A DNA stretch of 64,000 bases from NCBI GenBank assembly GCA_013180625.2, contig SNVD02013892.1, forward strand, positions 124,001 through 188,000, read 5' to 3'. Both the position numbers and the translations under genes were made by a program. The stretch's first letter is position 1. Each line of letters starts with the position of its first letter. This document shows positions 36,295 through 48,820 of this stretch, piece by piece. Source of the stretch: Boswellia sacra. Its lineage: Eukaryota; Streptophyta; Magnoliopsida; Sapindales; Burseraceae. Under the pieces are notes generated by a model that worked only from the letters and a program-made list of their open reading frames with translations, was not told the origin of the DNA and ran no database searches.

Positions 36295-38105
36295 ATAATA
36301 TCATTCACTATCCTTAAAGTTTGGCATAATATCACCCACAAACGACATCTCATATTTATATCATGTCGGTCCTTAAAGTTTGCATATTTGTATCATTTAG
36401 GTACAGTTGACTAATTCTATTTGTTTTTTTATAAACTAAATTACAAGTTAAATAATTATTTACGATAAAATGAAATCAATGTTATTTGATACTTATTGAA
36501 TATCTAGGTCTAGTTAACAAAAATGTCTTTATCTGTTTGTGAAAAAGTAAGGAAAATTTGAAAAAATAAACACAATTAGGGACCCTAGTTGAAATTTGGA
36601 CACATCTTGAAAAATTTTCATGCCATAGACACTTTCTTCACAAAAATACTCAATTACCCTTATGTATTCAATTTTTTCCCAAAGCCTTATTTCCCTCTCT
36701 TCAGACGAAAAAGGAAAAATACTGAAACCCCTAGACACCGCTCGAACTATGTATCCGACACGAGCATCGGCTGATGATAGACGCAAGAAATCGCTTCGGA
36801 TTTGTAAACTTATTCTGTTTTGTTAGTTACCGAAACGCTAGACTTTTTGTTTCGTTAGATTTGATTTAATTTTTAGGGAATCTTAATTAGGGATTTGAGT
36901 TTCCGTCGGATTTGTGAACTTATTGTGTGTTTTTAGGGATAAATATAGTGTTATTATGTGATTTTTGTGATTTGATATGTATGAAAACTGTAAAAACCGA
37001 CTGGTTTTGTCGTGAGGTAGACGATAGCGAGTGTTAAATGTATAACTCGACACTCTCGACACTCAACACTTTATGTCGCGTCATATCGGATTCACAACCG
37101 ACACTTGATATCAGTCTATTTTCGAAGATATCGAGTGTCAGATGAATCATCCGACACTTGATACTACCTTTCATCCGACATGTCGAGTGTCGGATATGTG
37201 AAAATCGACATGTCGAGTGTCATGTCGAGTGTCGGTTATTCAAGTGTGACGCTACCTTTCATCCGACATGTCGAGTGTCGGATACATGGTTCGAGAACTC
37301 GACATGTCGATTTTCACGTATCCGACACTCGACAAAACAAATGAAAGGTAATGTCGAGTGTCAGATGAAATCATCCGACACTTGATGTCTTCTAAAATAG
37401 ACTGATATCAAGTGTCGGTTGTGAATCAGATATGACTTGACATGAAGTGTCAAGTGTCTAGTGTCTAGTGTCCAGTGTCGAGATACATATCTGACACTCG
37501 TCATCGTCTATCTCGTGACGAAACCAGTCGATTTTCATAGTTTTTATATATATCAAACCACAAAAATCACATAATAACACTAGATTTATCCCCAAAAATA
37601 CAGAATAAGTTCACAAATCCGACGGAAACTCAAATCCCTAATTAAGATTCTCTAAAAACTAAATCAAATCTAACGAAACAGAAAATCTAGTGTTTCGGTT
37701 TCTAACGAAACAAAATAAGTTCACAAATCCAGAGCGGTTTCTTGTTTCTATCCTCAGCCGATGCTCGTGTCGGATATATGGTTCGAGCGGTATCCAGGGG
37801 TTTTGGTATTTTTCCTTTTTCATCTGAAGAGAGGGAAATAAGACTTTGAAAAAAAATTGAATACATAAGATTAATTGAGTCTTTTTGTCAAGAAAGTGTC
37901 TATGGCATGAAAATTTTTCAGGATGTGTCCAAATTTCAACTAGGTTCCCTAATTGTATCTATTTTTTCAATTTTCTCAAAAAGTAAATAAAATTAGTCAA
38001 TTAGACTTAGATGATACAAATACGCAAACATTAAGGACTGAAATGATACAAATATAAAACTATATTTCTAGATGATATTATGTCAAACCTTATCTCAATA
38101 AATTA
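36295..38105. mobile_element. Older diverged Mutator-like element hosting a nested insertion
   Basis: The left arm (about 36295-36410) starts GGGATAATATCATTCACTAT and contains GGTCCTTAAAGTTTGCATAT. The right arm (about 37990-38105) carries the inverse (CAAACATTAAGGACTG, ATATTATGTCAAACCTTA). The left terminus resembles the element at 24109. Arms are diverged and the outer borders are approximate. Confidence 0.55.
36542..37986. mobile_element. 1.4-kb foldback (hairpin) Mutator-like element
   Basis: The element is 36551-37977, flanked by an exact 9-bp duplication AAAAAGTAA (36542-36550 and 37978-37986). It is almost wholly palindromic: the arm 36551 to about 37219 pairs with about 37297 to 37977 around a ~77-bp loop. 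Outermost ~110 bp match the element at 29111 (AAAATTTTCATGCCATAGAC, GACACTTTCTT). Inner arms are packed with TCGAGTGTCGGAT-type motifs in both orientations. No ORF with a recognisable product. Confidence 0.85.
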
Positions 38106-39406
38106 TCATTGGGCCTCTAGTAAATTGAATAAAAGAGAAGGGCAGAATGGTAATGCGGAAGTTAGGGAGATCTGACCCAACCGCCAACGGTCAAAGTATG
38201 AGATAGTTTCCGTTTCTAAACTACTTATTTGCTCGTCATCAATCTTTGACTTTGACCACGTCCTTTGTAGAATTACAACCGTAACCATAACTATTTTTCT
38301 TCTACTTCTTCTTGCCTACGTGTCATTTCTTTTCTTCTCATTTATAAAAATCTTAAAAAATCCCTATCCAAATAAAGTGAGTCAATATATAGATGACGTA
38401 ATATTATTAAAATAATACGATACGCTTGTTCCCCACACACACACTCACACATATTTATATATTAAAAAATCAAAAACATATATGAGATTACTATATGATA
38501 TGATCTATACATCTTTAAATATATTTTAAACTTTTCTTAATCATCTACCTATCATAACCATTTATTTAATTTCATGTTAATTGGGATAAAAAGTTGGATA
38601 TCAAATATTATATTCTTTCAATATTTCGTTACTAATGTAGTTATAATTATAAAAAATCAAGATACACAAATACTTGTAAGATTATCGAAAATATTATTAC
38701 ATCTCCCATTAAATTTTCATGAGAAAGTTTTAGCTATATTTAGCTAGATCAAGAACGAAATTAATTAGATGTAGCCCAATATAAAAAAAGTTGTATGGAT
38801 TTGTGTATACAAAATAATAAGTTATATTTTTATTTTTAATTTTTATATCAATTATTTTGATAAATTTACTCAATATTTTCATAGTTTCCATATAAAAATA
38901 GTAGTAGAGTATTATCGGTCATAAATATATACATACATAATGTCATCATATTCTAAATTTGATCTACAAAATTTGTTTTAAAGAAAAAATATATTTAATT
39001 AATAAATGAAAGTAAAAATTGTAGTTGTAATATTGTGTACTAATTATTTACGGTTGTGAATGACGTAATGAGGCGAGAAGCACCTATCAATTTGATTGAT
39101 TAAGATAATTAATTAATTAATTAAAAAAAGGGGGTTATTCACATTCATGAATTGTTTCAATTGGCAATACAAATGACACTTTGGTTTGGTATCGTTGGTG
39201 GTGTGATCTGCCCTGCCCTGCCCTGCGCTGCTTAAAGTCGTTTTGGGACCCAAAGAAAGAAAGAAGGAAAGAAAGAAAGCACAAGTGAGCTCTCTCCTCT
39301 CCCTCTTCTTCAACCTCGCTGAATTTGGAATTCAAAATCTAAATAAAGTAAAACAAACAAAGCAACTCCTTCTTCGCATCTCCCAACTGTTAGGGTTTTC
39401 TCAGCA
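38106..39406. other. Intergenic region and promoter of the BAR-domain gene
   Basis: No other gene seen. A CCCTG pentamer repeat and a GAAA-rich tract (39251-39280) lie in the leader/promoter just upstream of the ATG at 39407. Confidence 0.5.
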
Positions 39407-42400
39407 ATGAAGTCTTCGCTCTCTAGATTGCGAAGATTTGCACTTCACAAGACCACCGATGCCAAGGACAAATTTGACTTTTCTCCTTCCGCTCAGGTCG
39501 ATGAGCTCGCTCAGGCTGCTCAGGTCTGCTTCAATTTCTTATCTCTAATTTTTTTTTCTTCTTTCAATTTCAATAGCAAAGATTATATAATATCTCCACT
39601 TTTTTTTTATAACTTTGATTTTAATTTATAGGAGATGCAAGATATGCGAAATTGCTATGATAGCTTACTCTCTGCAGCTGCCGCGACGGCCAACAGTGCC
39701 TATGGTAACGATATTCTGCTAATTTTTTTTTTTTTTGGTTTCTGGTGATTAAATTGTGGAGTAATTTTTGTTTATGTTTGTTGTCAATAATAGTTTACTC
39801 TATATTGTTGACTTGCCAAATGTGGCAACATTTTTCCAATTTTGCTAAAACGAGACATATGTACTTCGTTTACATGAGTCGATCTAAGGCATAGATAACG
39901 CCATGGAAAGTCTAAATTTATTGATTTTGCGGACTTTAGATCATGAACTGATTGCTGAAATAATTTCAGTGTTTGAGCTGTATCAATGTGTAATTTGTTT
40001 GTTTTTAAGTGTCATATGGAATTTGGTGAAGTTTTAAAACATAATGATGTGTAATTTATTGATTTGACTCTATTTCTGGTTTCAGAATTCTCGGAGTCAC
40101 TGCGGGAAATGGGTTCTTGTCTAATGGAGAAAACTGCGTTGCATGATGACGAAGAAAGTAGTAAGTGAATCATAGTTTTGTTTAACTAGTATGTTGCGTT
40201 AGCAATTGTTTGCGACAATTCTCACACTTAAATTTTGATGCCATGGTGGATTAGAAATGTTTCTTCTTCTTCTTCTTTTTCTTCTTCTTCTTTACGTTTT
40301 CTATGGAGAATTGGATTGTGGCTGTAAAAAAAGTAATGGAAGTTCTGCCTGGCATTTTGCACAGGGAGATGTTTATGTGGATCTATGTAGAAATTTAGCT
40401 CTATAGTTAGAAAAATTGAGAGACAAGCATGAAAGAGGGATTATTTCAAGGAGCAGCTTCTGCCTCTTTACGTTTATCACATAGAAAGCCTTCTTGAACC
40501 AGAACAATCTCCTAGCTGATTAGCGCTGCATACTTCTTAAGCAATTTCATCAATGCCGCAGACCTCCTAGTTTTATCAGTTCAAGTCTTCAGATGTTCTA
40601 AATTATGTTTGGCTTTGAGATGTTCTAAATTACATAGGGTTTCTGCTCTATTTCTGATGTGTTAACTGCAGGTAAAGTTTTGTCAATGTTGGGGAACGTG
40701 CAGTTCGAACTTCAAAATCTTGTTGATAAATATGTGCGTGCTTATTGGCTTGTTTTAACATATATTACCACCTTTTATAGCCTTTTCAAAATATGCATCC
40801 AACCTAGTATTCATTTTTTGCTTTTTGTGCTTCAGCGATCTCATATATTTGTGACAATTACAAACCCATCAGAATCTTTTCTCAATCAGCTTCGGAGAGT
40901 TGAGGTTTGTTAAAGTCAATTCTTTATATTTATCTAATATATTAGATCTTTCTAAGTTGTTCCCATATTCAGCCACTGCTTGTGCGGTTGTTAAGGTTTA
41001 TTACACTTTGTTTCTCATTAATCATTCCATGCATTATATCTTGGTAGAATATTCAAAGATGAGGTGCTGCCTTTCTTTTCTGCATCCCAAATTGATTTTG
41101 GGGCCATGTTTTGGTGTTTATTGATATGGTGAAATAGTGTTTCCCTTTTACCATTTATGGGATCAGTAGTTCCTCAACAAACAGAATTGATTCCAAGTTT
41201 TTCCCTTGTTAGGGTAGGTAATGAATTTGTAAAATCTATCATGTTTGTAGTTGTCTGAGTTATGATATTTTTGGACACTTATTTATAAGTATTATCATTG
41301 ATGATAATCTGATAGCATGGCTTAGCCAAGTGGTCGCATGAATAGAAGATATAGAACCTATTCTTGGTGTGAAGGGTGGAAATCAATGAACACTTCTCCT
41401 CCCTCTTGGTTTGAACCATATATTTTGCTTAATATAACAAGGTTTCCGTCATTTCCATTACCCCAACTACATTGGCAATACTGTGTTATATTGTTATCAT
41501 TAAAGCATTGCTGTGTGAATTTTGCTCACTGGCATTTCTTGTGCGTGCTGCTGCAGGATATGAAACAACAATGCGATGCAAAAAGGTCTGCCCTGTGTAT
41601 TCTAAAATTACTTTACTCTGGTTGAAATGAATTTCTTCTGACATTGATATGTGATCTTCAGAGAGTTATATGAATACATGATGGCACAACAAAAAGAAAA
41701 AGGAAGGTCAAAAAGTGGGAGAGGCGAAAGTTCTACTTTGCAGCAATTGCAAACAGCCCATGAAGAATATGATGAAGAGGCAACCCTATGTGTATTTCGG
41801 TTAAAGTCTCTCAAACAAGGGCAGCACCGAAGTCTTCTAACTCAGGCAGCTCGTCACCATGCAGCTCAGGTTTTCTTTACTTCTTCCTAGCGGTTTCAAA
41901 AGGCTAGACCCACATTCTTTCCATAAGTTGGATCTTGATATACTTTCTGGGTTTTCCTTTCTTTTGAATTGAATGCAGTTGAATTTCTTTAGGAAGGGAC
42001 TTAAATCACTTGAGGCAGTTGACACTTATGTTAAATTGGTTGCTGAAAGGCAACATATTGATTACCAATTCTGTGGACGTGAAGATGATGAAGGGGAAGA
42101 TGGTGAGGATGGTTATTATACTAATGAAGAGGGGGAATTGAGTTTTGACTATAGACGAAATAAGCAGGGTCTAGATGTTTCCACGTCAAGAAATTCAATG
42201 GAGGTAAGTATCTATGGTCATTGAAAATTTATTTTGTTTGCATAGAGTCGCGATAGGTTTCTTTAGGAGGGCTATGATTTGTGTCTTGACTTTAAACAAT
42301 TTATTCCACGCTGTTGTACTTTTCATATAAGAAGGCCAATTTATCATGCCCCAACAAGATCAATACCAAGCCAACTTGAGTTGGATCACATAATTACAGT

Positions 42401-42646
42401 ATACTACTAATTTTGGGTCCTATAAGGTCAATTGGAGCCTGGCTGTAAGAACAGTTGATCCATTTCTATGATTGGTCTCCAACCCAAATCTTCAAATCTC
42501 ATCTTTGAGTTGTTGGTTGTTCAATCAGGCATGTATCACTCTGCTGCGGGGGATGTGAAAAATACCAGTATAAGCGATCATCAAATAGAGAGATTTAGTT
42601 GAGACTTAGATTGTTGTTTTCTTTAACTTGTTAGCTCTTATATATG

Positions 42647-42677
<31 letters not shown>

Positions 42678-44137
42678 ATTTGTACATGTATATATATGTA
42701 TGTATGTATGTGGATGATATGGTGGCTTATCCTGCAGGCGGATGACGTTGGTGTTTCATTTCCCCAAGCTTCAGTAGTGGAAAATGCTGAGGTAGGATCC
42801 TGGTGCTCTTATGGTTAGTTATTTTAGTTATTTTGAAACTGATGATTGGGAATGTACGTAATCTAGAATGATGTTTCTGCAGTGACATTGACTGACAAAC
42901 CATCTTATCAAATTTTTGTTCATTATCAGCTGCATTAGATTGAATCTCCCTCAGGCCTTAATTTTAAATTCTTTGGTGTAGTTTTAGAATGATGGCCATT
43001 TTTACTCCTGTCAAAATTTGGTTGCACCCAACAGTTGTCATCATAGAAGATAAGTATAGTAGGTGATTTTTTCATACTTTGGATTAATTTCTTGATTTTC
43101 TGTAGGTAAACCTGGATAAAAACCCAGGAGATCACCAGGCATCGAGTAGGGAACCAAGAGTAAGCAGCTATTCAGCCCCACTATTTGCTGAAAAGAAGAT
43201 TGATCAGGCTGAAAAAGTAAGACAAATGCAGCAACTATCTACAAGAAAGTCAAACACATATGTGCTGCCCACACCTATTGATGCAAATGTCAGAATCCCA
43301 TCGAGAACATCTGTTCCACAGGCAAGGCCAACTAATCCCAGTGGACGAACCTACAATCTGTCACATTCTTCCCCATTGGAGCAGAAGAAGCAAGAAAAAG
43401 ATTACGTTGATAGTCAATTGCCAGAGCTCTGTGTCTTAAAAGCACAGTCAGTTCTTAAAGAGAGCAACAGTAATAATACGTCCACCCAACTACCCCCTCC
43501 TTTGGCGGAGGGTTTTTCACATCATCAGATTGATGCATTTAATTCTTCTGATACCAAAAAGAGCAAAAGACAAGCATTCTCTGGTCCACTAGCTAGTAAG
43601 CCATCATCGACAAAGCCAGTTTCATCTTCCAGTGGGCCCATTACCTCTACAGAACTTCCCCAACTGGTTTCTGGAGTACTTTCTTATTCACCTGTTGCAC
43701 AGCCCTCAACATCTCCAAGGATATCACCTAGTGCTTCACCTCCTCCTGTTTCTTCTCCTAGAATTAGTGAGCTTCATGAGCTTCCTAGGCCCCCAAGTGC
43801 CTTGGGTGGTAAGCCAGCAAAATCTTCTGGTATAGTTGGTCACTCAGCACCATTGATGATGAGAAATCAAGAGCATAGCACAGCAAATAAAATTCCATTA
43901 GTGACATCAAATGTGGCATCCCCTCTTCCCATTCCACCAATTGTTCCTCGGAGTTTCTCCATTCCCTCAAGTAGCCAGAGAGCAAGGGCATTACATGTTT
44001 CTAAGCTTTTGGAGTCTCCAAAAGTTGCAGAAAAGACTGGAGATGTTTCATCTCCTCCACTGACTCCTATTTCCCTCGTAAACGTCAGGCCAGTATCAGC
44101 TGTTACGCCTCAGTCTGGGCAAATCAGAGGTGATTGA
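39407..44137 (+). CDS. BAR-domain, proline/serine-rich protein (At2g33490-like, 'hydroxyproline-rich glycoprotein family')
   Basis: Ten exons: 39407-39523, 39632-39704, 40086-40160, 40672-40733, 40836-40904, 41557-41585, 41662-41869, 41979-42203, 42738-42791, 43106-44137. Phases agree and give 647 aa. The N-terminal ~235 residues (MKSSLSRLRRFALHK ... AARHHAAQLNFFRKGLKSLE) form an AH/BAR-like helical domain, which in this family binds and curves membranes. An acidic run (EDDEGEDGEDG) follows, then a long Ser/Pro-rich disordered tail with PSTSPRISPSASPPPVSSPR. There is no signal peptide, so 'glycoprotein' is a legacy name. I end the protein at RGD-stop; a further 3' exon is possible because GTGATT follows CAGAG there. 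Confidence 0.88.
42651..42678. repeat. (TG)n microsatellite in BAR gene intron
   Basis: About 13 TG units, followed by short TATA and TATG repeats. Confidence 0.9.
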
Positions 44138-45996
44138 GATTTCACATTCATTGTTTGCAGTATTACATTGCTTGTGCATATTTTTGATGGATGATGGTTA
44201 TTGGAAGGTTTTGTCATTTTGTATACTTCCATCTTCCGTCCTGATTCTTTATGCTTAATTTGTTAATTTAGGGAAAAAAAAAAGTTTTTAAGAATTGGTT
44301 ATGAAATATCTCACTGCTCTCAAACTCAAAACTTGTCTTGCCTACTGTTCAAGTCATGCATGCTCTTAACAACAGTCTCCCATATTTCATTTCAGGGGAT
44401 TGTTACATTGTCTTGTCGTGTTAACTATTTAATTGTTACCAAAAATCAATTCCATTATCGATTGAAATTCTATTTTCTATTTTTGTTAATTAAATGAAAT
44501 TCTATGCTAGTGATTGGGAAACCATCTCGCTTTCGAAAAATCAGCCTTAAGTATGAGTGTTGTCTCTATGTATATAAAGAAGGTTAAGCTTTGACAAATA
44601 CATACGCTTTGGTAAACGTATGTAGAGAATATAATACTTGAAACATTGGTTTGATGAAAGATTTATAACAACATAAACAATGGAAAAGAAATCTTAATGA
44701 ATTCTGAATTTATGTTTCAAAATCATATGGTAGGCAAAAACGATCCGTCTCCCTTTGAAAGAAAGGCTTCAACAAAACGAGCAGCCTCATTAGATGACTG
44801 GCTTCGGCCTCTTGTCACTTATCTTCGGTTTCAAATGCAAGCAGTGTCCCTGCCCACTTTTAAAAGTTTCAAAAGCAAGCAATGTCTCTTAAAATTACTT
44901 GTGGGAGTAGAACGCTAATTCTAGAGTACCCCTGCTCCTAATAATATTTTGTTAACTTAAATTATATAAAAAGGTCATTGTAGATGAATTATAGATACGG
45001 TATTATTCGAATTTTTTATCTTCTCCTAAATTTATTTTCTCCGCTAGTAGTGAAATGGTGGAGAGACACAGTAAGATTTTTCACTTCTGTAAAGATTGTG
45101 TATGAATTAACGTGAAACATACTCGTTAGCTCTAGAGAATGGGAATTGAAGCAATAAAAGAAATGCTTCTGCGAAAGTACTTGTGGGTTATGGCCTACCA
45201 CAATGACAGCATAGTCAAAACTAAAGCCGCAGAAGTCAACAATCTACGCAGAAGTCAGCAATCTACGCCAGCTCTGCCTCTGCTGCAAGCAAATCCTCCA
45301 GGTTTTTTTTTTTTTTTTTTTTTTTTGTCTTAATAGAGACGATGATGATGATGATGTGAAGAACCTTAGAAGTGATTCTAAAACCACTTCCACAAGAAAA
45401 AATGGTCGGCAGTTTTATACTGTGCCCACCATTATCACAAACGTAAACACATCACTTTTTTTTTTCAATATTTTCTCTTCTTGTAATGGGAACTCTATGA
45501 CATTGACAAAAGTGAAATTACTTTTTGATTTGAGGATGTTGATGATGATGATGAGATGATGCCAACCAAATTAACATAAAATCAACTTTTGCTTAATTTG
45601 TAGTGTAAGTTGTTTACTAGAAGCACATGTAGATGTAGTGTGAAAATTACAAAGCCTAGTGCGGAAAGTAAGTAATCATTAGAAACTTCTCAGCTTGGTT
45701 CCTCATGCGAGAAGCTTGTTAACTTGTCAACGAATCAACATCTTTTTGTAAATGAGAAGCTTGTTAACTTGTCAACGAATCAACATCTTTTTGTTTACAA
45801 ATCTACAAAGGAATACACAAAGCTTGTTTTTAAGATAAAAAGCTTCATGCTTTTTATTTATTATTATATATAGTTTTTCTATTGATCAGCATAAAATCTC
45901 AATGGTTAAATTTTTTTTCTTGTTATTATCTGTGTGTGTATCCTTTGATTGTAATTTAAGAAAAATTGATGAATGATGATTAAAGAAGATCGAAGA
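44138..45996. other. Intergenic region left of the retrotransposon
   Basis: No gene supported. Contains a poly-T run (45302-45326), ATG-repeat stretches and a tandem duplication of 45 bp (45709-45753, 45754-45795). Confidence 0.5.
45709..45795. repeat. 45-bp tandem duplication
   Basis: Two adjacent near-identical copies starting GAGAAGCTTGTTAACTTGTC. Confidence 0.85.
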
Positions 45997-46001
45997 CATA
46001 T

Positions 46002-46897
46002 TGTTGGTGTCAACGTCTACTACATATGCATGTGCTATGCACATGAAGATTTTTGTTCAACTTGTGATAAAACAAGAATAGTATTTTGATTATTATTTTA
46101 CTGTTTCTAGAAGTATATTTTAAGAAGTATATGGTTCATAATAAATATCTCCTTAGATTAGGATATTGTTTCTTGTATCCTAATTAAAATAGGAGAATAT
46201 TTATTTGTGTTCTAATTCATTTAGGAGTTTAATTATATCTATTCCTATTATATTTCTCCTTATCCTAATATGATTTTGATTAGAATTTTTATAGGATTTT
46301 ATGGAGATTTCGTCCAGGCCTCCCACTATATATACGAAGTTATTTTTACATAACTTAGTTGGCAAGTTGGCTGATTAGTCGGTTGAGTTTGGGAGAGTCT
46401 ATGTCACAGCATTCCAAGATTTAAAAGGAGAGCTTCAACGTAAATTGGGATGCTTCATTGATTTGATTCTTTGAGTCTTTGATTCATATATGAAAGGTTG
46501 TAATCGTACATGAATTGTTGATTAGGTCTGTGTGAATTAGTAGACACTTGAGAGAATTTGCGAGTTAAGTGTTTATGTAATTCAATGTCAGACGTCGTTG
46601 TTATATATAAACTTAACAGTGTGTTGTTAAGTTATCTGTGACAGAGAGTGGGCAGTGTCACTAGAGTTTAAGATCTTGGCGGGATTTTATTTTACAAAGA
46701 TTAGGTCAATGTGTGAGAGTGAGTTAGCACTGTAAAAGATCCTAAAAATTGTACAAACAAAAACTTAGTGAATTGCAGCTCTATAGCTATCTATGGATGT
46801 AGGTTTTATAACCGAACCACGTAAAAATCCTCTTATGCCAATTTACATTACAATTTACTGTTATATGTTTTATAACTGCATACTTCCAAAACTTACA
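46002..46897 (+). repeat. 5' LTR
   Basis: Starts TGTTGGTGTCAACG and ends ACTTACA. Same length as the 3' LTR. Confidence 0.95.
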
Positions 46898-46898
46898 A

Positions 46899-46911
46899 TG
46901 GGTATCAGAGC
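46899..46911 (+). other. Primer binding site
   Basis: TGGGTATCAGAGC, the usual initiator-tRNA-Met complement TGGTATCAGAGC with one extra G, one base after the LTR. Confidence 0.8.
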
Positions 46912-46960
46912 AGATTCACTGATAGACAAGTGAAGAAAACGATCAGGTTGATCTGGAAGA

Positions 46961-48820
46961 ATGGAGTTTATTCGCAATGGAGGATCCGGAACACAACCAC
47001 CTATTCTTGATGATGGTAATTATCCATATTGGAAGGTAAGAATGATGATGTATATCAAATCTCTTGATGATAGGGCATGGACTAGTGTGCTTAAAGGATG
47101 GACACTGCCAACAAAGTTGAATACTTTTGGTGATTTCAAACCCAAACCTGAGGATGAATGGACTGATGAAGAATATCGACGTTCTAGTTGGAATTCAAAG
47201 TCTCTTAATGCAATTTTTGCAACAGTGGCTTAAACAATTTCGGACAGATTTCTAGATGCAAAGTTGCTAAAGAAGCATGGGATAGGTAAAACATGAAGGT
47301 ACTGCATCGGTTAAAAGATCTAAATTGATGAGAATGAATTCTCAATTTAAAAATTTGATGATGCATGAGGATGAGTCAATTTCTAAGTTTTACTGTAAGA
47401 TATGTCACATCAAAAATTTTGCATACATGCTTGAAAAAACTTTCACTGATGTAGAAATTGTTAGCAGAATAATTAGGTCTGTTCCTGGTAAATTTCAACC
47501 TAAAATTTCAACCATTGAGGAAGTTAAAAACACTGATGAGATGAGGCTTGATGAACTGATTGGCATTCTCCAAAACTTTGAAATTAATCAAAGTACTAGA
47601 AAGCAAAAAGGAAAAAGCATTGCTTTCAATGTTAAAACTGAAAAATCTGATGATGAAAGTAATGATGAGCTTGATGAAACTGATTCTAAACAGATAGCTT
47701 TTCTAACAAGAAATTATGTCAAGTCATGAAAAGAAATTTCAGGAAAAAGAATCAAGGAAGGCCATCAAACTCAGATGAAGAAAAATTCAGGAAGTTCAAC
47801 AAGGAGAATGACAAGAAGAAGTCAAAACAACTTGATAAGAAAAGGCAGATTCAGTGTTATGAAGGTTCTGGTTATGGGCATATTCAGTCTAAATGTGCTA
47901 ATCTCAAGAAGAAGAACAAAGGCTTGATAGCAACATAGAGTGATAAATCATAATCAGATTCAGAAGATCAAGATTGTATGAGTAATTTTGTTGCATTTAC
48001 AGCATCTGTAGCTGATAAAGGGAAAGCTGTTATGTCTGACATAATAGAAAATTGCAGAACCAGTGTTGATCATTCAAATGAAGAAGATAGTCCCGAATAC
48101 TATGAAGAGTTGCAAGAAACTTACAATATACTCTATAGTGAATGGTTGAGTCAGAAAGAAGAAATCAAAACCTTGAAGAAGAAGATTGAGGTGCTGGAAT
48201 GTGAAAAATCTTATGCTAAAAACCATATTACAAAACTGCAGACTGTCTTGACAGACAAAACGGCACATATTGAGAAAATTACAACAGAACTAGTTGAAAG
48301 CAAAAAATGTGTTGATCAACTCAAAATTGGGGCAGCCAAACTTGATCAGGTCTTGAGTCTTGGAAGAGACAACTCCAACAAACATGAATTGGGATATACA
48401 GAATGTAATGTTGCATCTTTATCAAAAATAGTTTTTGTAAAAACTTCAACATCAGGCAAAAATTCTGAACTTAACTCTTTAAGGTCGAGTCCTAGTTCAA
48501 AGAGTAATGAAACATTTGTTTCTCCTCTGAGCTCTTTCAAATCTAGTCTTGAAAAGGTAAGAAAATTCATTCCTACTTGTTATTTTTGTGGTAAAAAGGG
48601 ACAACTTAGGCCTAGATATTTTAAATTGTTGAATCTCTTGCATAAAAGATCAAAACAATTCAAACTATTACCAAAGTCACAACTGCAGTGGGTTAAGAAA
48701 GACAAGACGGTATGCCATGTTGCTCTTACTACTCTTAAGTACTCTTCTAATGATTTTTGGTATTTTGACAGTGGTTGTTCTAGGCACATGACTAGAAATA
48801 AACAGTTTTTAAAAGATTTT
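46961..48820 (+). pseudogene. Copia gag (broken)
   Basis: The frame starts MEFIRNGGSG and has the copia gag block DDGNYPYWKVRMMMYIKSLD. It is interrupted by TAA at 47231, a shift near 47285, a shift at about 47725 and stops near 47936. The zinc knuckle reads CYEGSGYGHIQSKC, so the second Cys of CX2CX4HX4C is Gly. A coiled coil (about 48100-48340) and LDQVLSLGRDN follow, as in Sirevirus gag. A second, also altered, CYFCGKKGQLRPRY lies near 48580. Confidence 0.8.
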
